Positions 26,312-36,200 of a stretch of 64,000 bases of DNA are shown in pieces. Positions within the stretch are counted from its first letter, which is position 1, and every line of letters starts with the position of its first letter. The notes below the pieces were generated by a model. The model saw nothing but the letters and a program-made list of their open reading frames with translations. It had not been told where the DNA came from and made no database searches. The stretch is from contig WGNT01000033.1 in the NCBI GenBank assembly GCA_016124425.1, forward strand, positions 1 to 64,000, written 5' to 3'. This DNA comes from Cytophagales bacterium (GTDB lineage Bacteria; Bacteroidota; Bacteroidia; Cytophagales; Cyclobacteriaceae). The translations under genes were made by a program, and so were the position numbers.

Positions 26312-28363
26312 CTAATAATAAACCGCCAAATCTTCGTTTCTAAATCCCGATCCCGACCAAGTTAACTCTAACTGCTGAATTTCGCTAGCGTTTGGGGTTT
26401 TTGTTACCAGTTTTATCGGATGAAAGCCCTTTTCCAGAATTAATGTTGCCGTACTGCTTCCTTTCGCCAAATTAGGATTGTCATTATCAATCACCAAAGC
26501 CTCATGGATATGCATCACCAGGCCCCCTTTGGTTTGAAAGCTTAATGCGTATTCTCCGGTATTTTCCACTTTTATAAAGCCCTCATAAACCAGCACGTTA
26601 TTGGCCTTCCCGTCCGGAATTGTTTCGATTTTAGGTAATACTACGGTCTCACCTGCTACCAATATTTCCTTATCGATAAAAGGTACCCAAGGGGAATTTA
26701 TGCTGTATTTAGACACTGCAATGCCTTGCTTAAGCGGTTTGTTAACAACCACCGCAGGTACGGGTTCGTTGTCGTAGGGCCGTTCAGCGGAAGCATTTGG
26801 CCTTCTCCAGCGCAACACCTCATCCTTCATCCGCTGCTGCAGGGTTTGAAATGTCACATTTGATCCAGCTAGATCCGAGGTTTCTCCGGGATCATTTCGC
26901 GTGTCATAGATGCTAAAGTCATCTTTATGTGACGTTACATTGTACCGGATTCCTTTATAACCGTCCAGGTACACCACCTGCATTTGGCCACGTTTCTGTC
27001 CCCTTCTCGATTCAAGAAAGGCATCATAATCAGAGGTATTGTTGTTGACTTGATATTCGATGTACACCTTTCCGCCATGGGTATCGGATGCTCCAGAGAG
27101 AATGGGCCAAAGTGATCTGCCATCTGTGTTGGCGGGGGCAAGCAGACCACTTAACTCCGCAAATGTCGGTAGCCAGTCATGAAATCCGCTTGGGGTGTCA
27201 TTTTTTGTCCCTTGCTTAATCTTGCCCGGCCAGCGTACAAGGGCAGGGACGCGGATTCCTCCCTCCCAGGTATCTCTTTTGGTACCGTCCATATTTGCAA
27301 AGCTTTCGAAGAACGTAGGGGCATAATCTCCATAGCCGTAGGACTCCAAGTGGGGTCCGTTGTCGGAGGTAAATACGATAAGGGTTTCTTCGTCAATCGC
27401 TAAATCCTGTAGCAGTTGCACCAGATCTCCCACAGCATTGTCGATGCGGCGGACCATACTGGCGTGGCGCTGCTGTACTTCCGGCCAATCGTTGTTTCTG
27501 TATTCGGGGTGGATAAAGGAATTGATCGTTCCGTAGGCGGTATTGATGTAATTTCCGCTTTCACCGATTAACTGCACGCCACCGGATACGCCTCCCCCGG
27601 CAGGATAGGCCATGCTTGGGATTTCCAGACCTGCGTGTGGGGTATCATAGGCGAGGTACATAAAAAAGGGTTGCTCCTTATTGGCTTTCTTATGTACCTG
27701 AATGTAGTCCTTTGCCCGGGCGGTAAAAAGATCCGTAGTATAACATCCTGTCAATTTTGCTGATATCTCTTCGTTGCCGTCATATAACTCCATGGGACCC
27801 CTGTCGGCCACATGGTGGGCGGGATAGTGATTATGGCCATCCCGATGCCTCACGTACCCAAAGAAGTAGTCAAAGCCCCGCTTTGTAGGATAGGCTTCCC
27901 ACGTTTCCGGACCAGTCCCCTCCAACCCCTGAAGTCCGTATTTGCCTATCAATGCTGTCGCATATCCCGCTTCTTTCAAGACCGTGGCCAGGTTATGATT
28001 GGCTGGTAGGGCTTTGTCAAACTGGTTGTTCCGGATATCGGCGTGCCCTTGGTGCAGGCCAAGCAGCAAGGTTGCCCTTGAGGGGGCACATACAGGTGCC
28101 GGCACATAGTGCCTTGTCAATATCATCCCCTCACTCGCAATCCTATCCAGGTTGGGGGTGCTGTGATAGGGCTTTCCCTCCGCCTTCCGCTGATTTTGAT
28201 ATAAAATTCCCAAATCGCCATAACCCAGGTCGTCGGTCAGGATGAATATGATATTTGGCTTCTTATCGGCTACTATTTCCCCAAATGCAAAGGTTTGTAA
28301 CACGAGAAGTATAGCTAGTAAAAAGACGGGTACTAATGTCGTTTTAATCATTAAGGCCTTCAT
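26312..28363 (-). CDS. S1 formylglycine sulfatase B2 with C-terminal PA14-like domain
   Basis: A 683-residue S1 sulfatase with a signal peptide (cleavage near FAFGEI). Motifs: LTDDLGYGDLG, CAPSRATLLLG (formylglycine Cys92, with Leu where Thr is usual), IGKYGLQG, FTSDNGPH and GGIRVPALVRWPG. An additional domain of about 140 residues at the end (EGFIKVENTGEY, LVMHIHEALVID) looks like a PA14/beta-sandwich sugar-binding module. Its ATG overlaps the end of the preceding sulfatase gene by 20 bases, indicating coupling. The first 110 bases are duplicated at 13308-13197 in front of a broken sulfatase. Confidence 0.93.
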   Translation of the reverse strand: MKALMIKTTLVPVFLLAILLVLQTFAFGEIVADKKPNIIFILTDDLGYGDLGILYQNQRKAEGKPYHSTPNLDRIASEGMILTRHYVPAPVCAPSRATLLLGLHQGHADIRNNQFDKALPANHNLATVLKEAGYATALIGKYGLQGLEGTGPETWEAYPTKRGFDYFFGYVRHRDGHNHYPAHHVADRGPMELYDGNEEISAKLTGCYTTDLFTARAKDYIQVHKKANKEQPFFMYLAYDTPHAGLEIPSMAYPAGGGVSGGVQLIGESGNYINTAYGTINSFIHPEYRNNDWPEVQQRHASMVRRIDNAVGDLVQLLQDLAIDEETLIVFTSDNGPHLESYGYGDYAPTFFESFANMDGTKRDTWEGGIRVPALVRWPGKIKQGTKNDTPSGFHDWLPTFAELSGLLAPANTDGRSLWPILSGASDTHGGKVYIEYQVNNNTSDYDAFLESRRGQKRGQMQVVYLDGYKGIRYNVTSHKDDFSIYDTRNDPGETSDLAGSNVTFQTLQQRMKDEVLRWRRPNASAERPYDNEPVPAVVVNKPLKQGIAVSKYSINSPWVPFIDKEILVAGETVVLPKIETIPDGKANNVLVYEGFIKVENTGEYALSFQTKGGLVMHIHEALVIDNDNPNLAKGSSTATLILEKGFHPIKLVTKTPNASEIQQLELTWSGSGFRNEDLAVYY

Positions 28364-29813
28364 TTATCAGGTTTCTTTCAAGTTCTTTGTCATAAAGTGG
28401 ATTCCTTTGGCTGGGGACAGGGGCATTGATTTCCATCCTCCAAGCATTCAGCAGTGAAACTAGTTGGTCGCGTATAGCTGTCTCCGTTTCAGCGAGGTTG
28501 TTTCTTTCGCCGGAATCGGCCTCTAGGTCGTAGAGTTCGTAATCGCCGTCTTCGAAATAATGGTGGAGCTTCCAATTTCCCTTTCTAACCACAGACCCTG
28601 GACGTGTTCGAAATAAGGGATCTCTTCCCCCATCTTCTCTTGGGTTATAGGCCTGAAGGTATACTGGGAAATGCCAAAAGAGGGGTCTTTCATCCATGGC
28701 TTCCTGACGGAACAGGGGACTGATATCCAAACCGTCCATAACGTCTTCCGGACGTTGTTCTCCGCCTACAATACTTCGAATGGTAGGATAAAAATCCATT
28801 TGTGTTACCGGAAAATCGGATTTACTTCCCGGGGGTATGTTATCTGGCCAACGCATAATCAACGGCACCCGGATACCGCCTTCATAGTAAGATCCCTTTC
28901 CGGCCCTCAGGGGAGTTTGATACGAAATGTCACGGATACCCCCATTGTCAGAAGTGAAAATCAAAAATGTGTTTTCCGTAAGGTTTAACTCATCCAACAC
29001 CCCCAGCAACTTACCGATATTTTCATCGACGGAGGCTACCATAGCCGCATAATCCGCACGGTCCTGCCCATCGGAACCCGGCTTATTTTCAAACTTTTCA
29101 ACAAGCTCCTTTTTACCCATAATGGGTGTATGAACGGAATAAAATGGAAGGTAGAGAAAAAATGGGTTCCCCTTGTTTTCCTCCACAAATTTAATGGCTT
29201 CAGCGGTCAGTCTATCGGTAAGGTATTCGCCCTTTGGTCCATTTTCTATAAAATCAATTTTATACGGACTGAAATATCCCTCCCTACCTGGAGATCCGTG
29301 ATAGCTTCCCCCTACATTTACGTGGAAGCCATGTTGCAAGGGGTCTTTGTTGATATGCCACTTTCCGAAAGTACCGTTTATATATCCATTATCCCTGAGC
29401 ATCATCGCTAGGGTATAAATCGAATCCGGTAAGAAATCCCGGTTTGGCGTTGGGATAATTTTGCGGGTTTTTTCATTTCCTCTTTCTGAATTATCCACAG
29501 TGTACACCCCATGCCTCGGCGTATTCATGCCGCTCATCATGGATGCCCTACTTGGGGCACAGTTGGCAGCAGCAGCGTAGGCATGGTAAAAAACCATGCC
29601 CTGCCCTGCTAATTTATCCAAGTTGGGCGTTTCATAATAATCGCTGCCCATAAAGCCCAAGTCCCGCCATCCGAGGTCATCCACATTGATTAGGATGATA
29701 TTGGGAGGGGCCTTTTCCGTAAAGGACAAGAGGAAGATACTTATTAACAAAAGTAATAAGCGTATCACCAAATGGGTATTATAGGTGTTCCTCGTTCCGC
29801 GTTTAATTTCCAT
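28344..29813 (-). CDS. S1 formylglycine sulfatase, paralogue A2
   Basis: A 489-residue S1 sulfatase, nearly identical to the one at 13289-14728 from INVDDLGW to the C-terminal RNLINE tail. Its leader is a signal peptide without a lipobox, so the mature protein should be soluble whereas the paralogue is lipidated. Active-site Cys85 lies in CAPSRASMMSG with the conserved Gly intact. Other motifs are GKWHINKD, FTSDNGG and GGIRVPL. Its start overlaps the SusD gene by 11 bases and its end overlaps sulfatase B2 by 20 bases: SusD, A2 and B2 are tightly coupled, placing desulfation directly with uptake. This is probably the ancestral copy. Confidence 0.94.
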   Translation of the reverse strand: MEIKRGTRNTYNTHLVIRLLLLLISIFLLSFTEKAPPNIILINVDDLGWRDLGFMGSDYYETPNLDKLAGQGMVFYHAYAAAANCAPSRASMMSGMNTPRHGVYTVDNSERGNEKTRKIIPTPNRDFLPDSIYTLAMMLRDNGYINGTFGKWHINKDPLQHGFHVNVGGSYHGSPGREGYFSPYKIDFIENGPKGEYLTDRLTAEAIKFVEENKGNPFFLYLPFYSVHTPIMGKKELVEKFENKPGSDGQDRADYAAMVASVDENIGKLLGVLDELNLTENTFLIFTSDNGGIRDISYQTPLRAGKGSYYEGGIRVPLIMRWPDNIPPGSKSDFPVTQMDFYPTIRSIVGGEQRPEDVMDGLDISPLFRQEAMDERPLFWHFPVYLQAYNPREDGGRDPLFRTRPGSVVRKGNWKLHHYFEDGDYELYDLEADSGERNNLAETETAIRDQLVSLLNAWRMEINAPVPSQRNPLYDKELERNLINEGLND

Positions 29814-31326
29814 AACCGTTATTGGTGGGGTCTGAATCCAGCAGGTTTGGATTCAAGATAATTTCTTCTTCTGGAATCGGTAACCTTATATGGTGAAGTT
29901 GGATATTGTTTCCGGGGTTGTAGGTGCGATACCTAGAGTTTTTGACGGTTTCCAATAGTATGCCCCAGCGGATTAGGTCATACCTTCGGTGGCCTTCTCC
30001 AGCCAATTCCCAGCGGCGCTCATCCTGTATGGCTTTTCTAAGTTCAGCTTGGCTAAGGCCGCTGTAAGGTTGTGCGGGACTGTAAGCCCTTTCCCTTACC
30101 GCATTGATGGAGGCATAGGCATTTTCAGGACCACTCAATTCATTTTCTGCTTCTGCTAACATTAAGTATATATCCGCCAATCGGAATATCAACGTAGCTT
30201 CGCCATGGTTTCCCCTAGGCGAATTTACAAAGTCGAAATTGGTGAATTTGGTCAAATACTGGAAAGTCAATTCAAATCCTAAATAATGGCTCAACACATT
30301 CTGAGGCCTTCTTAAATCATCCGATGGAAATTCCTCAATAAAACTCAGGATAGGAACAGTCAGTCCATACCCGTTAAATTCTTCATTTCTTGCAGCCAAA
30401 GCCTGCGAAAGGGCTCCACGTTCTGAGGGATTTTTAGGTTCATCCCGGAGGCGGGGGTTAAATCCGTCGGTACGATCTTGTGCATTACCGGGTACGTCTT
30501 TTTGAAAGTCGATTGCCCAGATCACTTCTGGATTAAAGGGATTGTTTACATCGAAAACGTCTTCATAACTAGCCAAAAGGCGGTGTGGGGAATCGTTGAT
30601 TATTGAAAGGCAGGTTTGTTTAGCATTTTCCAAGTCCTCTTGCCATAGATAAATCTTCGCCATCAAAGCCTTCGCCGCCCAACTAGTAGGTCTTCCCAAA
30701 TCGCTTCCGGTATAAGCCCCGGGTAGCAGATTCTCAGACTCAATTCGCTTTAGGTCTTGAATTAGACTGTTCCTAATTTCATTTACGGGTCGTCGGCCTA
30801 AGGCTGCCGCATCAGCTATGGGAATCTCTTCGTTGTAAAATGGCACGTCGCCCCATAAGTTGCTTAGGTGATAATACCCAAAACTTCTTAGGTACAACGC
30901 TTCTCCGATAGTCTGCTTTCTTACAGCCTCACTGATATTTGGACTGTTTTCAACGTTGTTTATGACCGAGTTGGCATCTCCCACCATTCTGTAGATCAAT
31001 TGCCAAAGCTGCCTGGCATTGGAATAATTGCTTTGGGTCAGTGTGTAATTCTGAATCGGCTCATTTCCGCCAAATTGCCTACTCGACTCTAGTTCGTCCG
31101 CCCCCAACTGCGTGAACGTATGAATTCCCTGCCAGTTCCCATAAAACCCATTTTGCCTAAGATTTAGGTATATTCCGTTTGCCGCGAGTGTAGCCTCTGC
31201 ATCTGACGTGTAAAAGGTACTGGGGTCAATAATGCCACGCACCTCTTCCTCGAGGAAGTCCTCACAACCTGAAGTTGAAATCACCAAAAGAAATAATCCT
31301 ATATATTTAATGAATGTAGCTTTCAT
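29803..31326 (-). CDS. SusD/RagB-family surface glycan-binding lipoprotein
   Basis: A 507-residue SusD homologue (lipobox STSGC, Cys21) that caps the SusC channel on the outer membrane and captures oligosaccharides. Features: early CEDFLEEE, TPR-type helices (RKQTIGEALYLRSFGYYHL; KALMAKIYLWQED), FRLADIYLMLAEAENEL, and the C-terminal RRWELAGEGHRRYDLIRWG hallmark. It starts 12 bases after SusC and overlaps the first sulfatase gene by 11 bases. This pair defines the main uptake complex of the sulfatase-rich locus. The ligand is inferred to be a sulfated oligosaccharide from context, not from the sequence. Confidence 0.95.
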   Translation of the reverse strand: MKATFIKYIGLFLLVISTSGCEDFLEEEVRGIIDPSTFYTSDAEATLAANGIYLNLRQNGFYGNWQGIHTFTQLGADELESSRQFGGNEPIQNYTLTQSNYSNARQLWQLIYRMVGDANSVINNVENSPNISEAVRKQTIGEALYLRSFGYYHLSNLWGDVPFYNEEIPIADAAALGRRPVNEIRNSLIQDLKRIESENLLPGAYTGSDLGRPTSWAAKALMAKIYLWQEDLENAKQTCLSIINDSPHRLLASYEDVFDVNNPFNPEVIWAIDFQKDVPGNAQDRTDGFNPRLRDEPKNPSERGALSQALAARNEEFNGYGLTVPILSFIEEFPSDDLRRPQNVLSHYLGFELTFQYLTKFTNFDFVNSPRGNHGEATLIFRLADIYLMLAEAENELSGPENAYASINAVRERAYSPAQPYSGLSQAELRKAIQDERRWELAGEGHRRYDLIRWGILLETVKNSRYRTYNPGNNIQLHHIRLPIPEEEIILNPNLLDSDPTNNGYGN

Positions 31327-31338
31327 GACACGTCAAAT

Positions 31339-34300
31339 TTAAAAGGTTGCATTGATACCTAGTGTAATTGTTCTGGCATTCGGATATTCCGCCCTGATGA
31401 TTCCCCTCACTACGCTGCCATACGTATTTCCCGACTCGGGTCCAATTCGTGAAGCTTCTGGATCATAGCCTCTAAAGTTGGATATCAGGAATAGGTTGTT
31501 ACCGCTACCATAGACACTTAGCGAGTTTATTAGCTTATTTTTCTTTAAAGGTATATTGTAGTTTAACATTACGTTCCTTAACCGTAGGTGTGATCCACTC
31601 TCCACCAACTCGCTATTTGAAGGAATGTCAGAAATACTGACAGTACCACCTGCCCGCGGTATATAGGGATGGGGATTCTCTACCGTCCAGCGGTCTCTGG
31701 CCATGCCATAGATGTTTTGGTCACTCCTTCCGAAAAACCCTCGTTGGGCAAACTCATTGTAGACATCATTTCCGAATGTACCCTGAAGGAAAATGTCCAA
31801 GGAAAAGTTTTTCCATTGAATGCTGTTATTGATTCCTCCAAATACAATGGGTTCAGGATTACCGATGATCTCGAAGTCGTCATTGAAACTGATCATGCCG
31901 TCTCCATTGGTATCATTGAATCTGGGACCTCCAACAACCGCTCTCAGTCCACTATATCTGAACTGGTTCAGTTCCTCTTGGCTTTGCCATGTTCCGAGGT
32001 ATTCCAGTCCGGTAAAAACCCCTACCGGTTCGCCGACTATGAGCCTTGCTGCAGGTCCACCCTGTTCCAGAAAATGGATGTTAATTTCATTTACTCCCCC
32101 AAGATCCAGTACGCGGCTTCTGTTTCCCGAGAGGGTAAGTGTGGTAGACCATTTGAAGTCATTTCGATCCATATTCACCGACCTAAGCATCAATTCAATC
32201 CCTTGGTTTTGCAATGATCCAATGTTCTCAAGGCGCTGGCTAAACCCAGTTTGCCTCGGGATTTCTCTGTTTAATAGCAAGTCAACTGTCTTTTTATAAT
32301 AGTAATCAACCTCTACAAACAGACGGTTACCGAAAAATCCGGCTTCCAGTCCAATGTCAAATTGTGATGTTGTTTCCCACCTCAGGTCCGGATTTGCGGG
32401 CCTGTCGCGTCTTACGCCTATCGCCTGGGAACCATTGAATATCACGGTTCCGGGATTCAATATCGCTAATGTGCTATAGGAGTCGATAGCTTGGCTTCCG
32501 GAACGCCCAAAGCTTGTTCTCAGTTTTAATTCATCGAAAACATTTAGGTTTTTGATAAAATCCTCATCTCCCATACGCCAAGCAAAGGCTGCAGACGGGA
32601 AAAAAGCATATTGATTGTTGGCACCGGAAAATCTGGAAGATCCGTCTACCCTACCTGCTAATGTAAAGAGGTATTTGTCGGAAATGGAATAATTCGTCCG
32701 GCCAATCCAAGACACAATCTGAAAAGGATCATTGTAGCTAGATGAAAGTCGGAATGTTTCGGGTGTGCCTAGTTGCAATACATCAAAGGATACTCCGTCG
32801 TTAGGAAGGCCGTCAGTTTGTGCGGCAAACCCTTCCGTCTGGGAGGTTTGCCAAGTGAAGCCTCCCAAGATATTTATTCTGTGGTTTGGCGCGATTTGCT
32901 TATCAAATGTTATAGTGTTTTCCTGTAATATCTGATTGTTAAAACTATTACTTATCCTTCCAAACCCTCCTCTTTGGGCTGCCGCCCGAGCCGGTAAACT
33001 ACCTGATTCAAAGACGTTTTGCTTACGCCAGTTTAATTTCGGGCCTATGGTGGACCGTAACGTGATTGCTTCGTTTAGTTTGTATTCTATATAGAAATTT
33101 CCAAGCAGATTATTTGTGAATGTCTGGTTTAGCTGCCCCGTAAGTAGCGCTTCAGGATTGTCAAATGGCCCTCCCTGCACGTAATCTTCATCCCAAATGG
33201 AACCGTCTTCCTTAAAAACCGGAAAGGTGGTCAACGCTCTTCTCGCTTCCCACAAACTAACCAAATCATTGTCATTTTTTACGAAAGAAGTGTTAATCCT
33301 TGTCCCAAATGTTAGTTTATCCGTAAGTTTAAAATCCAGATTTGCTCTAAAGCTATACCGTTCGATTCCGGATTCACGAATGATGCCTCTTTGATTCATG
33401 TAATTACCGGAAATATAATAGTTTACCCGATCCGTGCTCCCTCTCACAGATACATCGAGATTATTCATGGGCGCTGTACGGGTGATTTGCTCTTGCCAGT
33501 CTGTGTTTCCGATCAAGCTAGGATCTACAAACGGGTTTGCTTCTCCGCTAAATTCGGCGTATTCAAACCCATAAGCAGCCCGCTCAGGTCCATCTAAGAA
33601 GTCTATTTTTCGAGCCAAATTTTGGATCCCGGTGTACATATTCAGAGAAACTGTAGGCTTGCCCCCAGAAACGCCTTTGCCGCTTTTCGTAGAAATCAAG
33701 ATCACCCCGTTTGCACCCCTTGTTCCATAGAGAGAAATGGCTGATCCGTCCTTTAAAATATCGATAGATTCAATGTCATTGACATTGATGTTGTTCAAAT
33801 TAAAATTGGTACCGGCAATAAATCCGTCAATGACATAAAGCGGTTCGTTGTCTCCCTGCACAGAGTTACCTCCCCTAATTCTTATGGAAGCACGGGCCCC
33901 CGGACTCCCACTTACGGAAGTTACATTCACACCGGCTGCCCTGCCCTGAAGCAGTTGATCCACTCGTGGCGCCGGCAGGTTTGCCAACTCTCTAGGATCA
34001 ATAGTAGAAACTGATCCGGTAAGGTCTGATTTCTGAACAGAACCATACCCCAACACAACGACTTCATCTAAAGACGATTGATCCTCGGCCAAGGCAATAT
34101 TTACGGTACTTTGCGTATTAATCTCAACAGACTGCGAGGTGTAGCCAATGTAGGAAAATACCAAGGTGGACCCCTCTGGCACGACAACGGAGTATTTACC
34201 ATCAAGGTCGGTTACCGTTCCTGTACTTGTACCCCTTACAGATATGCTAGCTCCCGGCAGTGGCTCCCCATTCTGATCTGTAACCGTTCCGGTCACGGTA

Positions 34301-34704
34301 ATGTCCGCTGCCTGGGCTGACATAACTTCGGCAGGGATGTTTTTCGACCGCTTTACATGGATATTATAATCTACCTGCTTGAACGTAAGGTTGGTCTGTT
34401 TTGCAAGGTTCAGTAGCACATTGTAAAGCGAGTTGTTGTCCGATATCACGCCCACATTGGGGATATCGCGCAGCTCTTTGTTGGTGAATACAAAATTGTA
34501 TCCCGTACTTCTTTCAATTTCCAAAAAAACGCTTTCGATGGTGACATCATTAAGCGAAAGGGATACCGGTACGTCCTCAATGTTCTTTACTTGGGCATTT
34601 CCGTTCCACGCCAACAGGAGACTCATGGTGGAGCATTGGAACAAGAAAGCAATGGAGAATAACTTGGTCATGTGTAGTACATGCTTAAGTATGGTTTTTT
34701 TCAT
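31339..34704 (-). CDS. SusC/RagA TonB-dependent transporter with STN signalling domain
   Basis: A 1121-residue outer-membrane importer. After the signal region comes an STN (secretin/TonB N-terminal) domain (about 45-115), a carboxypeptidase-D-regulatory-like domain (about 133-215, VTGTVTDQNGEPLPGAS), the plug (EVVVLGYGSVQKSDLTGSV, LYVIDGF, SIDILKDGSA, YGTRGANGVILI) and the 22-strand barrel. The STN domain marks it as a transducer that contacts the FecR anti-sigma factor encoded just upstream, so the locus is induced by its own substrate. Two stem-loops lie in the 155-base gap after fecR. The gene precedes susD by 12 bases. Confidence 0.95.
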   Translation of the reverse strand: MKKTILKHVLHMTKLFSIAFLFQCSTMSLLLAWNGNAQVKNIEDVPVSLSLNDVTIESVFLEIERSTGYNFVFTNKELRDIPNVGVISDNNSLYNVLLNLAKQTNLTFKQVDYNIHVKRSKNIPAEVMSAQAADITVTGTVTDQNGEPLPGASISVRGTSTGTVTDLDGKYSVVVPEGSTLVFSYIGYTSQSVEINTQSTVNIALAEDQSSLDEVVVLGYGSVQKSDLTGSVSTIDPRELANLPAPRVDQLLQGRAAGVNVTSVSGSPGARASIRIRGGNSVQGDNEPLYVIDGFIAGTNFNLNNINVNDIESIDILKDGSAISLYGTRGANGVILISTKSGKGVSGGKPTVSLNMYTGIQNLARKIDFLDGPERAAYGFEYAEFSGEANPFVDPSLIGNTDWQEQITRTAPMNNLDVSVRGSTDRVNYYISGNYMNQRGIIRESGIERYSFRANLDFKLTDKLTFGTRINTSFVKNDNDLVSLWEARRALTTFPVFKEDGSIWDEDYVQGGPFDNPEALLTGQLNQTFTNNLLGNFYIEYKLNEAITLRSTIGPKLNWRKQNVFESGSLPARAAAQRGGFGRISNSFNNQILQENTITFDKQIAPNHRINILGGFTWQTSQTEGFAAQTDGLPNDGVSFDVLQLGTPETFRLSSSYNDPFQIVSWIGRTNYSISDKYLFTLAGRVDGSSRFSGANNQYAFFPSAAFAWRMGDEDFIKNLNVFDELKLRTSFGRSGSQAIDSYSTLAILNPGTVIFNGSQAIGVRRDRPANPDLRWETTSQFDIGLEAGFFGNRLFVEVDYYYKKTVDLLLNREIPRQTGFSQRLENIGSLQNQGIELMLRSVNMDRNDFKWSTTLTLSGNRSRVLDLGGVNEINIHFLEQGGPAARLIVGEPVGVFTGLEYLGTWQSQEELNQFRYSGLRAVVGGPRFNDTNGDGMISFNDDFEIIGNPEPIVFGGINNSIQWKNFSLDIFLQGTFGNDVYNEFAQRGFFGRSDQNIYGMARDRWTVENPHPYIPRAGGTVSISDIPSNSELVESGSHLRLRNVMLNYNIPLKKNKLINSLSVYGSGNNLFLISNFRGYDPEASRIGPESGNTYGSVVRGIIRAEYPNARTITLGINATF

Positions 34705-34754
34705 ATCTTTGAATGGTTTGTTTAGGCGATGCCAATTGATTAAGCAAACATTTG

Positions 34755-34820
34755 CCGGCTCAGGGATTGCCGTCCCTGTGACCGGGTAGTACCTGCCGCG
34801 GATGCACCAACATCCGCGGC
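34755..34820 (-). promoter_or_regulatory. Tandem stem-loops between fecR and susC (copy 1)
   Basis: Two hairpins lie in the fecR-susC gap. The first in transcription order is a perfect 10-bp stem (34795-34804 with 34811-34820, loop of 6) preceded on the minus strand by an A-rich run. The second is a CAGGGA/TCCCTG stem (34761-34766 with 34773-34778) inside a CCGG/CCGG outer stem (34755-34785). The same two-hairpin plan recurs before the other STN-type susC (53422-53487) with different bases. On the plus strand T-runs follow the first stem, so a role in stopping antisense transcription is also possible. Confidence 0.55.
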
Positions 34821-34859
34821 TTTTCTTTTCCTAAAAGGTGTTACATAGGCAGGTTACGT

Positions 34860-35966
34860 TTAAGATGATGTATCAAATTTTAAGGTTACCCGGTCCTTGT
34901 CCACCTGAAAATCAAACCGGGCAGAATAACTCAGTCCCTCCAAGACGCCTTCAAGGGTTTGGTCTACAAATTTTCCCGAAAGGACCACTCCCCGCTCAGG
35001 CCGATTGCGTATTTCTATTTTGATACCGTACCAGTTTTCCAGCACCCTGATGGCTTCCTCAATAGGCGTCTGCTCAAAGAGAATGGTCTTTCTTGTCCAA
35101 GCCAATACTTTCGCTTCCTCTATTAGGTGCTTCCTGTGTTCCCTTCTCCCAACTTTAACATTCAATCCCTCTCCCGGCTCCAGGTTAATTTGCTTAGGTT
35201 CCTCAAAATCCAGCACCACGTTCACCCTTCCGGTAAGCAAGGCAACGCCTAGGGGTTCATTGTCATAAGCGGTAATATTGAAGGAGGTACCCAAGGCCGT
35301 GGTAGATACCGAGCCCGTCCTTACGACAAAGGGTCTGAGGCTATCTTTGGCCACTTCAAAAAAAGCCTCTCCAGCCAAAAACAGCTCCCGCCTCTCTGCT
35401 TCAAAATTCTTGACGTACCGTAAAGTACTTCCGGAATTCAGTACCACCTTGGAGCCGTCCTGTAGGGTAAGGGTGGATTTTACGCCAGGGGGAACGTTAT
35501 GCTCTTCGTAGACCAAAGGGACCGCTACAGGTTCTTTTTCAGGATGTGGGTGCGTCAAATTGAATAGGATACCTAGTGCAAATGCCAATACAAGTATGCC
35601 TGCCACTCGATAGAACTGATGGTTAGATTGATAGTGTACCCGGGGCTGCCTATCGGCAAAGTGCTTAAGGGTACTTTCTGAACTTATAGCGACTATCCTT
35701 CTTTCCGACTGCTTTTCTGTTGGGTCGTTGATGACGTTGTTAATTTTGGACCAGATGCCCTCAATGCGGGATTCGCTAACTTCGTTTACTTCTCTCGATA
35801 AGTTTACCAAGGCCTTCCGCGCCAATTCCATATCCGCATATTTTTCCGGATGCTTTTCCAAAAAAGCTTCCCAATAAGCTTTCGTTTCCTCATCGGGAGC
35901 GACGATCCATTTTCGGAACTCTGGATCCAACATAAAATCTTCTACAGTATAATCCGCTTTGCTCAT
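34860..35966 (-). CDS. FecR-family anti-sigma factor
   Basis: A 368-residue inner-membrane anti-sigma factor. It has a cytoplasmic N-terminal part (DPEFRKWIVAPDEE, about 1-115) that would bind the ECF sigma factor and one membrane helix (about 119-137, VAGILVLAFALGI). A periplasmic FecR domain follows (about 158-260, PPGVKSTLTLQDGSKVVLN, GEAFFEV, ALGTSFNI), then a C-terminal DUF4974/STN-like domain (about 293-362, EQTPIEEAIRVLENWYGI). It receives the signal from the STN domain of the SusC encoded next. It is separated from the sigma gene by 234 bases and from susC by a hairpin-rich gap. Confidence 0.94.
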   Translation of the reverse strand: MSKADYTVEDFMLDPEFRKWIVAPDEETKAYWEAFLEKHPEKYADMELARKALVNLSREVNEVSESRIEGIWSKINNVINDPTEKQSERRIVAISSESTLKHFADRQPRVHYQSNHQFYRVAGILVLAFALGILFNLTHPHPEKEPVAVPLVYEEHNVPPGVKSTLTLQDGSKVVLNSGSTLRYVKNFEAERRELFLAGEAFFEVAKDSLRPFVVRTGSVSTTALGTSFNITAYDNEPLGVALLTGRVNVVLDFEEPKQINLEPGEGLNVKVGRREHRKHLIEEAKVLAWTRKTILFEQTPIEEAIRVLENWYGIKIEIRNRPERGVVLSGKFVDQTLEGVLEGLSYSARFDFQVDKDRVTLKFDTSS

Positions 35967-36200
35967 AAAAGAAGGCTTTCATTTAGTTAAGCCCGGAACT
36001 TCTATAAGTTATCCTTCCAAAAAAATAAATTTTCAGAATTTTTTTTACTTTTAATTCAGAACTGATACCAATTGAAATAAAGTGGAAATAAGGTAAAAAA
36101 ATGGCCTAGCGGCCGAAATAGGATGGAAATATAGTAGAAACATCCTTGCCCTCATTTAGAAGGGTAGGTACATGTGGCAGCGTGTAGGACTGAAGATGCA

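Noticed and set aside
34795-34829. Simple intrinsic terminator after fecR
   Set aside because: The T-run follows the stem only on the plus strand, while the gene is on the minus strand, and susC downstream must be transcribed; kept as a regulatory structure instead.
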